The translations under genes were made by a program, and so were the position numbers. The notes below the pieces were generated by a model. That model did not search any database, was not told where the DNA came from, and saw nothing but the letters and a program-made list of their open reading frames with translations. Positions 44,981 through 57,000 of a stretch of 64,000 bases of DNA are shown one piece after another; within the stretch, counting starts at the first letter, position 1; each line of letters begins with the position of its first letter. Source of the DNA: Norana najaformis (Eukaryota > Annelida > Clitellata > Crassiclitellata > Hormogastridae). The stretch lies in NCBI GenBank assembly GCA_964023275.1, contig OZ029914.1, positions 44,814,937 through 44,878,936 on the forward strand, given 5' to 3'.

Positions 44981-46802
44981 AGGTTCACAAATACGAAATT
45001 ACATACATGGAAAGGTAAGTATATATTATGGTATGATATGGCAAGGTAAGGTATGGTAAATGAAAGTGAGGTAAGACGAAGTAAGGTATGATAAGATAAG
45101 GGCAGGTAATGTTTATTAAGGATATTTTGGTAAAAGTAATATCCACGGTTCCATATAGTATCCACATCGCCAAGTAGCCACCTGTTGATCGCAGCTTGTT
45201 GTTGTGGATACGACACTGGCAAGCACGTTGAAGTTAAGCAGTATTACGTATGCTTCTTTTTCAGTGTTCTGCCCTTAGGCAGGTCCAAGAATCCAACGAC
45301 GCCACTTTTCTCTTTTCTCTGCCCTTTCCTTCACTTTTCCATAGCCTGCATAATGTGCACGCATGTAAAAAAGAAAAAATGTAAGTATGTATATTCATAG
45401 CTGATACATGCATACAAGCTATCCACCGCAATATCAGTGTAATGCTTGTTATATGCAGTCAAAGGCTTCTTACTTAATTCCGTTCCGAGTCCCATATAAT
45501 TATGTTTACCTAAAGAGACTTCAATATGTCAATGTCTGTGTGTAAATATGCACCAGTATGTGTTTTGTCTTCTCTTTTTGATCATCGTTAAGATGAGTGT
45601 TTCTGGGTTTCCTAAGTGTTCGCTGTTATTGCTTGTTTCCTCCCATTGAGACAAGACCCAGGGGCGCTGTAAGCCCTGGATGTACGTTGGGAAGTCATTG
45701 AGTGGGAAGGAATTTGCGGTGGGTGTATTGGTGGCGGGAGAAAGAGGCTTTAGTGCAGTGGGTCAGGTAGGGAGACGGCGGGTATTAATCACTTGCAGAC
45801 TATTAGATGCTCAGTGTATGGTTGCATGTCGGGAATTTATGACCGAGCAAACCGCACTTGCGCTGCGATCTTTATGCTGATGCCTATCACTGGTAGTGTT
45901 AGTGTTTATGTTAGTATTAATATTAGTATTAGGTTAAGATTGAGTTGAGTATTTAGTTTAGTATTGAGTTTAAGACCCTTATGCTGGGTGCGTTTAATGT
46001 TAGTGTTAGTATTAGAGTTATAATAAGTAGGCTTATTAGTTCAAGATTGGGTTTTGTATTGAGCTTAAGATTGAGTTTAAGATTGAGTTTAAGATCCTTA
46101 TGCTGATGCGTATTAGAGTTTGTATTAGTATTAGTGTTACTGTTAGAATTGAGTCTAAGATTGAGTTTATGATCCTTGTGCTGTTGTGTAAACTACGTGG
46201 ACGTTTGTGCTCCCTACTAACTTACGGAGCTACGTATTTCATTGTCATCTGTTCCTGACTGCAAATCTCTTCCCTCTGCATCGTAAGCTGACCAGCTGTT
46301 CCTCTGTCTTGTGCTTTCACAGTGGAACAAGGTAGCCTCAATGTAGTCGGTCCATCATACTCGAGCTGGCTACCACATGCAGCCTTCGAAATGCTCTTCT
46401 TATCTTTTTCTGTCTATCCTTTGCCAGCGGTTGAAGGAATATCTATAGGAATTTTTCGACTGTAGTCTGGGTTTGTCGCCTAGCCGAAGGTCTATAGCTG
46501 GCTTCTAGAAGGCTCTGTGATTCACCGAACGTCTGATTTATAAGCCTTTGGCATTTGCCGATTCAAAGGCGCAGGGGAAAGAACTGAACGCTCCCCATCT
46601 TCCCTCTACGTCACTGCGTGATACGGGATATGATGTGAAATCAAGCCTAGTGCTATTAACGGGGCTCAGGATTTCGCAATAAATGATATGATGATAGACA
46701 TTATTTATTGTTCTTTCTGGGTGCCACAAGCTGCGTGGCGCTGAGTGCTGAGATGTAGGTGCCGAAATGTAAGAAGCAACCACCGTCTCAGTTACTGTGA
46801 CA
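44981..46802. other. No recognisable gene; TTAG-rich simple DNA
   Basis: A GGTAAGGTATGG-like patch lies at 45000-45110, and a TTAGTATTAG/TTGAGTTTAAGA tract at 45890-46170. The 66-residue frame at 45680-45880 has no motif. Otherwise, I see nothing. Confidence 0.45.
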
Positions 46803-46810
46803 TCCTAGAT

Positions 46811-47208
46811 CAGAGTTTCTCAAACTATGTGCCGCGGCACACTAGAGAGCCAGAGTGTGCACCCAGATTTTGAGAGTAAAAAATATTTTCGTCTAAATTA
46901 CAGCGCATTTTTGCCTATTTGTACAATTATATTTGTATTATATTTGTATATTTGTATTTATACAACTATATTTGTATATTTGTACAAATTATATTTGTAT
47001 ATAAATTCCCGACAGCCTAATATTTATGTAACATTGGCTATTTTGTAATAGAATTTGATTATAGTCCCTATAGTGTAAACTGTAAATTAAGCCTACTATA
47101 CATTTGCAGTTAATCACACGAAAGTCCAGCATTAAGAACTCAGGTGTGCCGCGACAGAAATTAGCATTACCAAGTGTGCTACAGACTGAAAAGGTTTGAG
47201 AACCACTG
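46811..47208. mobile_element. hAT-type non-autonomous element with intact target duplication
   Basis: The 398-bp element begins CAGAGTTTCTCAAAC and ends GTTTGAGAACCACTG. The inverted ends match at 13 of 15 positions and fit the CAGTGGTTCTCAAAC type common in hAT families. It is flanked by a perfect 8-bp duplication, TCCTAGAT (46803-46810 and 47209-47216). Subterminal GTGCCGCGGCACAC and GGTGTGCCGCGAC are also inverted. The middle is a TATTTGTATA-type AT-rich run and no transposase is encoded. Confidence 0.95.
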
Positions 47209-47216
47209 TCCTAGAT

Positions 47217-48319
47217 CAGGCTGGGGCCTACAAACCAGAAGATGAAGGCGGATCATCTGTCTATCCTTGACTGGCCGGGTGGCTCTTTGATTACAGGGAA
47301 GCCATGTATGAGACTCTGGCAGCTCAGGTCGTTGAAGACGGCTCGTCGAGATACACGGCCAAAGCTGAGAATGCAAGACACTCTTCGGAGTCTATTATTA
47401 ATATATTAACAGTATCATCCTCCTCCTCCTTCTCCTTCTCCTCCTCCTCCTCCTCATCATCAACAACGTCATCATCATCATCATCCTACTCCAAAAGCAA
47501 GACAAAAGTAAGAGAATTGTTAACCGGAATTAGACCTATTGCGATCAATTGCTAACTACATTCAAAAGGAGCAGACTGCAAGTAAGTAATTAAGCAAAAA
47601 TGAGCGAATTAGTTAAAAATAAGTTAAGTCTGTGTCTGTCTGGAAAACAGCGAGCAACACGCAGCAGCAACAACAGCAACTTGACACAGTCTGCAATCAA
47701 CGGCAGAAACAAAAAGTCAAAAGACAAGTATTTACAGCAACGAGTATTTACAGTCGACTGCGAAAGGATCGGTTGTCACATCAGACACCAGCCAGGTGGT
47801 GTATATCCAGCGAGAAACCGCTGTAGTCCAGAACTGTTGTTGATCTTTGCTTTATTAGCTGCCCCTATATTAAGTTTTAAATAGGCATAATGGTAACTGC
47901 TAAGCTGTAATCAAGAGCAGTCAGCTGCGCATATGTAAACATACTGTTGATTGGATATTATTACCCGTTTAGTTTAGGCAAAGGAAGTTAATCTGTAGCT
48001 ATGGAAGTAGTAAGGAAAAGGCAGATTTTGAGGGAGAATTTTCAGTCTTTGGTGATGGGGCAATAGCAGACTGGTTTCGCTTCCGGATGAATGTAACACT
48101 AAGTAGTAGGGTAAGGTATCTCTCTCTTTCTCTGTCAATCTCTCTTACTCTGTCCATTTAACTCTCAGTCTCTCTCTCTAGCTGTCTCTCTCTATGTCTC
48201 CCTTAGTCTCTTAGTCTCCCTGTCCTTTCTAAGAACCCCACAAAGTTCTTCTCGCTAGCCTCGCTACCATTCCGATGTTCGTGTACCTGAGAACAGTCTT
48301 CACCAGCAGTCTGTAAAAA
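47217..48319. other. No firm gene
   Basis: A coding-like patch at 47304-47390 reads MYETLAAQVVEDGSSRYTAK and then runs into (TCC)n and (TCA)n microsatellites at 47418-47490. A 94-residue frame at 47600-47884 is Asn/Lys-rich at its start. Neither matches a family I know. Confidence 0.3.
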
Positions 48320-48412
48320 TCCGAAATTTATCAGCGCCCCACCAAAGCTGCGTCAAAGAGATCAGCTTATTCACATGCGCTGTATCAAAACAAGTCCGCA
48401 GAAGTATGGTTG
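48320..48412 (-). mobile_element. LINE-1 3' end fragment
   Basis: CAGCGCCCCACCAAAGCTGC and AGATCAGCTTATTCACATGC match the reversed LINE-1 3' end. The terminal microsatellite is lost. Confidence 0.65.
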
Positions 48413-48420
48413 GTGGGTCA

Positions 48421-48718
48421 GTTTTAGTAGCAGAAAGTAAAGTTCCCATGTCCCATGAGGAACTTAGGGGAGGCGCTCATCTCCTTTTCTTCGGACCTTG
48501 AGCCGGCAATGGACGAATCCCAAGGTCCTGGACACGGGGCCAGCCCATTGCAGGACTTGACGTCTACTTCCCAGCTTACTCCGGTATAACAAATTCTACT
48601 GTTTGGTAACAGAGACACAATGTGCGCAACCAACTTGCGCAATGTCGTTGCACGGAATCGAACCTGCAACTGCGTGATCATTGACTTTATGCGTTACCGA
48701 TAGGCCACCGTGTCGCAC
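48421..48718 (-). mobile_element. SINE-B copy
   Basis: This is a reverse copy of the element at 17397-17693. It shows GGCAATGGACGAATCCCAAG, CTGGACACGGGGCC, a reversed box B (GGAATCGAACC) and the head ending in ACCGATAGGCCACCGTGTCG. It is full length. Confidence 0.88.
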
Positions 48719-48729
48719 AAGGTGGAGGT

Positions 48730-49130
48730 CAGAGTTCTGGAGATCGGGCCGCAGAAGATAGCATGTTGCTAAGGTGGAAAGCGATTTTATTGGTAACGGT
48801 GGTTGTGGGATGGTCCACGATCGATTGCGGGATAGGACAGTTGGTAAAGTTCGGTTTTCAGTCTGGAGTGACCCCTCGAGGAGAAAGGGCAAGCGGAGAA
48901 GAGCTCACATTTATAGGAGAAAAGGGGGATTAGACTGGAGGATTATAGGGGGACTAGGCCCAAACTGACGGAGGTCTTTCGGGAGTTCGCTCCAGAGCTG
49001 GCACAGAATAGCATAAAGAGCGGCCGGTTGGATTGTGAGCAGCCTGCAAACGTAAGAAGGTCGAAAAGTTTTAAAGACGTTGAGATACAACTTTTGTAGT
49101 GGATGATCTGAGGGACGTTAATCTATTGAT
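48730..49130 (-). mobile_element. LINE-3 relic
   Basis: The right half shares AACGTAAGAAGGTCGAAAAG, TTTTGTAGTGGATG and an adjoining GGGACGTTA-like word with 18420-19040. Coding potential is destroyed. Confidence 0.5.
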
Positions 49131-49163
49131 CTATATTCGCAGACCCTGTTCCGGAATGTGCCA

Positions 49164-49355
49164 ACCCTAACCCAATCCCTATCCCTATCCATATCCCTAA
49201 CCCTAACCCTAACCCTATCCTTATTCCTATCCCTATCACTATCCCTAACCCTAACCCTATGCCTATTCCTATCCCTATCACTATCCCTAACCCTAACCCT
49301 ATGCCTATTCCTATCCCTAACTCTAACTCTAACCCTAACCCTAGCCCTGACCCAA
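49164..49355. repeat. Interstitial telomere-like (CCCTAA)n block
   Basis: About 190 bp of six-base units of the animal telomere type, CCCTAA, are mixed with CCCTAT, CACTAT and TCCTAT variants. A 42-bp higher-order unit (seven hexamers) is visible, with CACTATCCCTAACCCTAACC at about 49237 and again at about 49279. The G-rich strand is the minus strand. Confidence 0.92.
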
Positions 49356-49779
49356 ACACAGAACGACAGAACACTTTAAGATATCCGAGAGAAACACGCA
49401 AAATAACAATTTCGTACGTCGCTACTGAACAAAAAAGAAAATGGAAAATGAGCCTTCGGTACGCCACCTAGGGTTGATTGACATCATCCTGTCACTGTTG
49501 AGTTCATGGTTCAATTCTTCAAAGTAGCAATCGGAAGAGCGAGTTAGTGATCCTATAATTATTCCGTAAGATAAATGTTCTGTGCTGCGGCCGAAATATC
49601 TATAAATTTCTAGAAGCTTCATGGGAGACAGGAGCAGCAGCTGTAGCAGCTGACGACAGGATGTAATAAGCAAGCGAATTAAGAAACCTTAACGAACCGA
49701 ACCGGTAATAACTCAGTGAGACGAACCGTGTCGACCAGCTTAGACCTGACAAGCGACCGGGGGGTGTGACTCCATGCAT
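49356..49779. other. No recognisable gene
   Basis: Nothing could be supported. Confidence 0.4.
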
Positions 49780-50260
49780 GCTCCACCTCTCGTTTTTCTT
49801 CTTCCTCTATCCTGTTCCTCCTAATGAATTCGTTCCTCCTACTGCTTATCGCCTCCTCCTCCTCCTAGACTAATCTCAATCCTCTTCCTCTTCTTCCTCC
49901 TCCTCGTTCTTGTTTCCTTGACACACCAACATTCTCAGTAGGAGTTTATTGGTACCCCGCTGCAAATAATTCTCTTTTCCAATTTTCTGATTCTCCTCTT
50001 ACTCTTCCACCTTCCACGTCCTCTTCTTTGTCCTCCTTTTCCTCCTCTTCCTAATCATCTCTTCCTAGTCTTCCTCCTCCTTCTTCTGCTCCGTATCCTC
50101 AATCTACTTCTCTACCTTCTTGTCTGTTCGTCTCCTTGCCTTCTTGTCTCCTTGTTTTTCTCAACTTCCTCTCCTCCTGCAACCATTCGATCTTCTCCCT
50201 CTCCCAAATTCTCCTACTCTTTCTCCTCCTACTTTTCCTTCTCCTCCTGCATGTTTTCCG
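49780..50260. repeat. Pyrimidine-rich (TCC/TTC)n tract
   Basis: Degenerate TCCTCC and CTTCTC words dominate. Frames are Ser/Leu/Pro or Arg/Lys artefacts. Confidence 0.85.
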
Positions 50261-50426
50261 CGAAGCCTGCTTTTCACAATTTGGCTGATTCTTTTTGCAG
50301 TCCGTCTGGCTTCTTCCAGCTTCGTTTACTGACGGACGCTTCATGTAAATAAATACTCGTCAAAATACCGAAAATCCACAGCGGCCTAGAATCGGTGCAT
50401 GGAAAGGAGCTACTGAAGGATTAGCT

Positions 50427-50745
<319 letters not shown>

Positions 50746-51767
50746 ATACCACATCTGTGATATATATATATATATATGAAGTGCGAACTGTATCTAATAT
50801 ATCATGCTCCGTGAAATCAGTGTGTGTGTGTGTGTGCTACTGCTAGCGATGCGTTTAAGTGTCTGCTTCTGACAATCTGTGTCTACGGCAGGCGGTGCGT
50901 TTGCTGTCTGCTTCGCAGTCTGCTTCTATCTCTCTTGTACCTTTAACTGCCCGCTTCTCCGCGTGTGTATCCACTACTGTCGGTGTTTTAACTGTTTCTC
51001 TAAGTCTTCATCTACTGCATTTTGCGCGCGTAACTGTTCGCATCCCTATGTCTATCTGTCTTTCTATCGAAGTTGTTCTATTTCTGGGCGCTAGAACTCG
51101 TTCTCCATTTCTTCCCATGCCTTTCTCTTAGCCTGCTGTTGGTGCCACCGTCCATCGCCTCCCTTCCCCTCTCTCCGACTTTCCATCTCTAAAATGGGAA
51201 GCGTCGAGCCGAGCAGGGCTTTTCAGGCAATCATTCCGTTGACTGCCTATCCGCCGATCGGCTGTTTCGCTCCTTCTCGTGGTGCTCGTCTGTCTGTCTC
51301 CTTGTCCGTGTGTGTGTGTCTCTGTTCGTAAGAGTTTCCTTGTCTGCCTCTGTGCCTCTTCTGACTGCACCATGGACTACCATATGCTACCCACGACTAC
51401 TGCCTCTTCGTACCTGTGGATGTCTGTGCGAGAGTATGTCTGTGTGTCTCTGCCTGGTTGTTTGTCTGTTTCATGTTTTTCTGCATTTGTCTTTCTGGCT
51501 GTTGGCGAGTGTCTGCTTGAATGTATCTATCTGTCTGCATGTCTGACTGTTTGTATAATTATGTGTCTGTATGAATGTCTGAATCTCTGTGTGTAGGTGT
51601 ATGTAGGTGCGTGTGTGTGTCTGTATGTTTCTTCAGCTACCGCACACATTCGCAGACATCGTTGGAACAAACATGTCCTGCGGGAAGAGGCAGCCTGTCG
51701 CCGGGAGCCACAATCCCACTCACTCCCAACTCTTCCTTCCCTCGGTCCTTCTATCCCTCATGATCCC
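50746..51767. other. No recognisable gene
   Basis: TCTG-rich, low-complexity DNA yields several overlapping Cys/Leu/Ser frames in all phases. None has a domain. A (TG)n run lies at 50820-50836. Confidence 0.4.
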
Positions 51768-51951
51768 CATCCTCCTCTTCCTTCTTCTCCTCTTCCTCCT
51801 CCTATTCTTCTTTCTCTCCTCCTCCTCTTCTTCCTTTTCCTCCTCCTCCTCCTCGTCCTCGTCCTCTTCTTCTTCTTCCACTTCCTCCTCTTCTTCCTCC
51901 TCCTCCTTTTCTTCCTCCTTCTCCTCTTCTTCCTCCTCCTCAGGAGCAACT
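51768..51951. repeat. Polypyrimidine (TCC/TTC)n mirror-like tract
   Basis: This is about 180 bp of almost pure C/T on the plus strand. Such tracts can form triplex (H-DNA) structures. Confidence 0.93.
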
Positions 51952-52179
51952 CAAAACAGTCTGTCGTAGAGGAACACAGGTTCGCCGCAGCGGCAGTCTC
52001 CTCGCCTACTCGGCCCCATGCAGCGAAGCCCTGGCCCCACGGGTCCCACACAATCTCCATCTCTCTGCGCCTGACCCTCTCCGTTGAGCGATCAGCAGCT
52101 TTCGCCGAAGCCGGTGGCACGTAGAACCAACCAGCAGCAACAGCAACAGCAATCCTAGCATCATCGCAATCGGCGTCAG

Positions 52180-52513
52180 TAGCAGCAGAAGAACAAGAAG
52201 AGCGGGTTAGGCCAGTTGATGGTGGTGGTGGTATGGTTGGTTGGTTGGCGGTGTCAATTCGGAGCAGTTACTGACGGTGGAGGATTACTGGGCAAATATT
52301 GCGCTCGACTCTGGTCTCCTCTCGGAACCGAACCGGAACAGCGACGGACACTTCCGGAACACGACCGGAACACGACGAGCATATTCAGCGGGAAGAGGGC
52401 TTTCGAAGAGAACTAGCTGAGAGCGGCAGCAGCTTCAGAAAACTCCTTGGCGGTGACGGCAAACGAGGAGCAGGAGTTTCGACTCTTATGCGCACTGTTT
52501 AGGAAACCGGAAT
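52180..52513 (+). other. CpG-containing island, possible 5' exon
   Basis: This stretch is richer in G, C and CpG than its surroundings (for example, GAACCGAACCGGAACAGCGA). It ends at 52513, directly before GTGAGT, a consensus splice donor. It could be a non-coding first exon of a plus-strand gene beyond the window or a CpG-rich relic. The frames across it have no known domain. Confidence 0.2.
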
Positions 52514-52599
52514 GTGAGTGCCACCTATGTTTGCTCAAAGACTTCTTGGAGCGCCATCGATTTATGCTTTCTGCACTGTAAGGTTTCTATTTGTCTGAA

Positions 52600-52780
52600 T
52601 GTGTGTGTCTATGTATGTTTGTACGTTTGTTTGCATGCATGTTTGTATGTACGATTGTGTATGTATGTATGTTTGTATGTATGTATGACATTATGTATGC
52701 ACATATGCATGCATGCATATATGTATGCATATTTATATGTATGTGTATATGTGTGTGAACATATACGTATGTATGAAGAT
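52600..52780. repeat. TATG/TGTA tetranucleotide tract
   Basis: ATGTATGTTTGTATG-type units fill this short tract. Frames across it are artefacts. Confidence 0.85.
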
Positions 52781-52983
52781 ACTTAATATGGCACCTCAGA
52801 TTCGAAACTTCACTGACTTTGCCCGCATACTGTGCATAATAAGTGCTTTACGTAGAAAAATAAACAAATTTGAAGGCGAGGCTCGATTCGTAGCCAGAAC
52901 GGACTGAAAATTTCTTAGATTTATGCAGTCTATGTAAAAGACACAGACACACCACTTAACTTCCAATACACCACTCACATCAT

Positions 52984-53254
52984 GCAGTCTGGCCTGGTTA
53001 GCTACATTGGTTAAAGCGGACGTCAAGGGCATCTGAGCGTGAGGATCCCAGGTTCGCGTCCAAGTCGTGATTTATTTCAGAGATTTGAATCTCGGGCTAG
53101 CACGGTCCGTACACGGGGATCTTAAGTGGCATGGCACCCATTCAAACGGGCAGCGGTGGTGGAGGATCTCACCCGATAAATTCATGGCAAAATGAGCTGG
53201 GTTGAGGTCACACGATCGCTATAGAAAAACGTGTGCATTTACATTTGCATTTAC
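52984..53254 (+). mobile_element. SINE-C copy, best preserved
   Basis: The head GGTTAGCTACATTGGTTAA leads to box B-like AGGTTCGCGTCC. The body reads AGAGATTTGAATCTCGGGCT, AGCACGGTCCGTACACGGGG and CAAACGGGCAGCGGTGGTGG, ending in repeated TTTACATTTGCATTTACA. It is used here as the family reference. Confidence 0.88.
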
Positions 53255-54081
53255 ACCTGCATTGAACAACAACCCTTCGCGTAGTCGATCTGGCTAAGCC
53301 GGCGCAAACACGTCCTTCTTAAGCTATATTTTGCATAGCACATTCCAATGTCAGTCGTCTGCTGTATGGCGTAGATACGAAACAAATATTCAATATTTAT
53401 ACTCAAAAATAGTATTCGAGTATGAATATAAATTTGCAAAATCTGTTTCAAGAGCAGAAGAAATAATTGTACACAGCAAGAAGCAGAAAGCTTTGAAATA
53501 TTGCATCAATCCTTAGTTCAACCTTATGGACGCCGATACCAACTCTCGTCAAACTGATTTACTGACGATAACCGGCAATATGGCTAATTAGCAAAATGAA
53601 TAATTGGCGATGTGGACAAATGGCAACACAGATATTTTATAACACAGCTAATTGGTAATTACGCTAATCGGCCATATGGTTAAATGCAGTCATGTGCAGC
53701 AATGACAAATTGTGCAGGCCGAACCAAATTACACATTGGATAAAATAGACTTCAATCAAACTTTTTAACATGGAGTGTCGATTAAGATTCTCATTATTCT
53801 TTGCTGTCACTGTATTGAATTGGCCTATAAACTGAAATAACCAATTTAAAACATTAAAGGAAGGTCGCAGCTTATTGCTGGGATTGATGCGGAAAGGCAT
53901 TATGGTCGGTGACAAATGAATGGGAATTGCATCCCTACGAAAGTAGAATAATCTCAAACAGTGATGAAGATATTTCAGTCATGTTCTCGTGCTGTTATTG
54001 AAATCTAAGCAGGAATGTAAAAGAAAATGAAATCTCCAACAAAACTTTTCAGCAAGAGGATGGAGATAAACCGTTCACACA
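53255..54081. other. No recognisable gene
   Basis: This is AT-rich DNA with only short frames. Repeated words TGGCTAATTAG, ATTGGCGATGTGG and ATATGGTTAAATG near 53580-53690 suggest an old degenerate repeat. Confidence 0.4.
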
Positions 54082-54210
54082 TTTTTTCCGTTCAGGGACC
54101 GAACCCTTTTGCCTATCAATCTTGTTTTGACTAAGCGCCTGCGAATAAGCTGGTCCCCGTGACGTAGGATTTCGTTGGGCGCTGTAGAAATCTTGGGATT
54201 ACGATACTAT
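54082..54210 (+). mobile_element. LINE-1 3' end
   Basis: The stretch runs through TTGTTTTGACTAAGCGCCTG, AATAAGCTGGTCCCCGTGAC and TTTCGTTGGGCGCTGTAGAA to GGGATTACGA and an ATTACT run. Only the last 130 bp of the element are present. Confidence 0.87.
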
Positions 54211-54297
54211 TACTATTACTACAATAATAAATGTATCAGGAAACCTTAGCAATAAATGATGTAGGTTAGCCAAGTAATGGGAAAGTAATTTTACACA

Positions 54298-54904
54298 ACA
54301 TACATATATACATACACACATACATACATATATACAGTCATGCATGCATACATGCATACATGCATACATACATGCATACATACATACATGCATACATACA
54401 TGCATACATACATACATGCATACATACATACATACATGCATTCATACACACATACATGCATACATACATACATACTTACACACATACATACATATTTACA
54501 CACATACATACGTACTTACACACATACATACATACTTGCACACATACATACATATTTACACACATACATACATACTTACACACATACATACACACATACA
54601 TGCATATATACTTGCATACATACATACATGCATACATACATACATACATGCATACATACACACATACATGCATACATACTTGCATACATACATACATACA
54701 TACATACTTATCCACATACATACATACTTGCACACATACATACATATTTACACACATACATACATACTTACACATACATACATACTTACACATACATACA
54801 TACATACACACTTACAGGCATACATACATACATGCATACATACATGCATACATACTTACATGCATACATACATACATACATACATACATACATACATACA
54901 TACA
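54298..54904. repeat. 0.6-kb CATA/ATAC array
   Basis: CATA units with regularly placed CTTACACA and TTTACACA variants give a higher-order period of about 24-28 bp in the first half. Frames up to 213 residues span it in all phases and are artefacts. Confidence 0.96.
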
Positions 54905-55934
54905 ATCTCGATGTGTTCCTCAACAGTCGACTAATCTCGACTAATCCGTGTGCCAAGTTGCCAACCATGTGTTTCATTTAACTTAACGTAGTATGAAGTA
55001 ATAATTCTTTGTGTAATCGGCATCAACCCGTAGCGGACTCATCTGAATTGAATAAGGCTGGGGTGGCGCAGTGCAGCCTAGCGTGTTCGCTGGCTCTCGT
55101 CAGGTACCAGCGCCTGCAGCTGAAGCCCGACGTATGAAGATGGATCTGTTAGAGGAGCAATAAGGGCTTCGGCTCCTGTGCTGTGCAGCTGTCCCTGGCC
55201 GCTCAAAGCAGGGCGTGGTTCGTCTGCAGGGCCTCTTGGAAGACGAGGAATGATGTTGCCTTTGCTGGCTTTCTCTTAGACGGCTATTATTACCAAAAAA
55301 CCTGCAATTCTTACAACCAAGTACGTTTGCACGTCGAAGCAATGTAGCCTAATGCAAAACAACACGTAGCGACATATATAACGTATACATAACAACATCT
55401 ACATATAACAATATACATAACAACATATAAGGTAAAGCTGTCATCATATGTAATGTCGAAGTAGCAGGTGCTATACAAAGTCAATTTTCAGTGCAAGTGC
55501 TAAAAGTTCAATAATAGGGTTTCATTGGCTTTCGAAAGTGTGTACATTCTCGATCTCCTTCTTGACTGAATACAGCTCAATTTAATGGTAGTAATTGAAA
55601 CAGTGTATGTCGCAATATCTCTTCAGATATCAGAGAAACCTTAGAAATGGAACCATGCTGTACAATTGTTGCCTTGCCTAGGTTTAAGTTGCTATGTTCA
55701 GTCTTTTCACTATTGCTCTATTTATGCATGTATGTATGTATATATGAACATTTATATGGCGCCTTCAAGGAACCTCAATCGGCTTTGAAATAAAATAAGG
55801 TCTATTGTTGATAATCATCAGAGTAATGATAGCCGTCATCATCAACAACATCAACATCGACAAAACACCAATGTCGTCGACATCATTTCCACCATCATTG
55901 TCCTCGTAATCATTATAAATCAATGTCAGTATCA
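54905..55934. other. No recognisable gene
   Basis: GCTGGGGTGGCGCAGTGCAG near 55060 resembles a tRNA box A, but no box B follows, so I do not call it. A reversed L2-like tail (TTTATATGGCGCCTTCAAGG) lies at 55747-55790. Confidence 0.4.
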
Positions 55935-56010
55935 AATCCACTGACTTCTAAATTATGCTCCAAGTAGCATCAATCGATTGCCGTTTCAAATCAAAACGTA
56001 GTAGAATTGT
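55935..56010 (-). mobile_element. LINE-2 3' tail
   Basis: ACTGACTTCTAAATTATGCT, then AAGTAGCATCAATCGATTGC and CGTTTCAAATCAAAACG, matches the reversed LINE-2 end in diverged form. Confidence 0.5.
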
Positions 56011-56041
56011 CATCGCCACTAGCATTTACGTTGACGTCATA

Positions 56042-56238
56042 ATCATCATCATCATCTTTTTCTTCTTCTTTTTCTTCTTCTTCTTCTTCTTCTTCATCAT
56101 CATCATCATCTTCTTCTTCTTCTTCCTCTACTTCTTCTTCTTCTTTTCTTCTTCTTCTTCTTCGTCTTCATCATCATCATCAGCATCATCATCATCTTCT
56201 TCTTCTTCCTCTAGTTCTTCTTCTTCTTCTTCAGTATA
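56042..56238. repeat. (TTC)n/(TCA)n trinucleotide array
   Basis: Blocks of TTC and TCA alternate, with a longer block duplicated (TCATCATCATC then TTCTTCTTCTTCCTCTA near 56095 and 56168). Confidence 0.95.
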
Positions 56239-56814
56239 AACTTCATCATCAAGGCAATATCGGTTATTTCGTCGCAGTTGAAATATGTCTTTTCTGCGAC
56301 AGCAAATTTGTTTTTGTCTTCGTGCTTTTGTTGCCTTTTGTTTTTTGTTTTCTTTGTCTGATCGCTGTAACCCTCGTATAATATTACCCGCTCAGCCGAT
56401 GGGCATTTGGCGTGTTAACAAATATATTACTTACTTGCTTAATTTCAACGAATTTGGCCTGAAAAGCGTTGCGTGATTTGAATGCAATAGCGTTTTGATG
56501 ACCTCACAGAATTTAGCACTACAGTGTAGAACATAGCACCATCTGGCATCATCCAGCATTAGGAGTATATAAAGGTGCTTAGTAAAACCTACATTAACGA
56601 TAATCAGACTAAAATTTTTATTTCATGTATTAACTGCACTTATCATATCAGTAAATTTGAGTCGGAGACACAAGACAATTGTGAGCGAACAACGCAGCAG
56701 ACTCGAACACGAAGTCGTTGGATTACAGACTCAACTCTCTACCGAACAGATCATATGCCTCACCGTGGTCTGTGCGATAGTGTGAAAATAGATATTCCAG
56801 AGTGTCATTATTAA
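56239..56814. other. No recognisable gene
   Basis: Small frames are present without motifs. Nothing else is supported. Confidence 0.4.
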
Positions 56815-56905
56815 TTAGCGACTTATATAGCACCGGTGTATAATACATAAGGCATCAACCGATGGCGCACCAAAATCAAACCGTAATCAACTCAGTACCT
56901 AGAAG
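56815..56905 (-). mobile_element. LINE-2 3' tail
   Basis: CGACTTATATAGCACCGGTG, then TAAGGCATCAACCGATGGCG and AAAATCAAACCGTAATCAA, matches the reversed LINE-2 end. Confidence 0.65.
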
Positions 56906-56914
56906 GTCAATCTA

Positions 56915-57000
56915 CAGAAAGAGAGAGAGAGAGAAACAGAGAGAGAGAGAAACAGAGAGAGAGTGAGAGTGAGAGAGAGAGGAAGGAGAGAGAGAGAGTC
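56915..57000. repeat. (GA)n purine tract
   Basis: GAGAGA runs with AAACAGAG interruptions fill this stretch. It probably arose next to the LINE-2 tail. Confidence 0.92.

Noticed and set aside
45178-45250. Resemblance to 5S rRNA (AAGCACGTTGAAGTTAAGCAG)
   Set aside because: Only one short word matches. The rest of the 5S sequence and its internal promoter are absent.
55055-55130. tRNA-like box A near a CpG-containing patch
   Set aside because: No box B at the right spacing and no second copy in the window.
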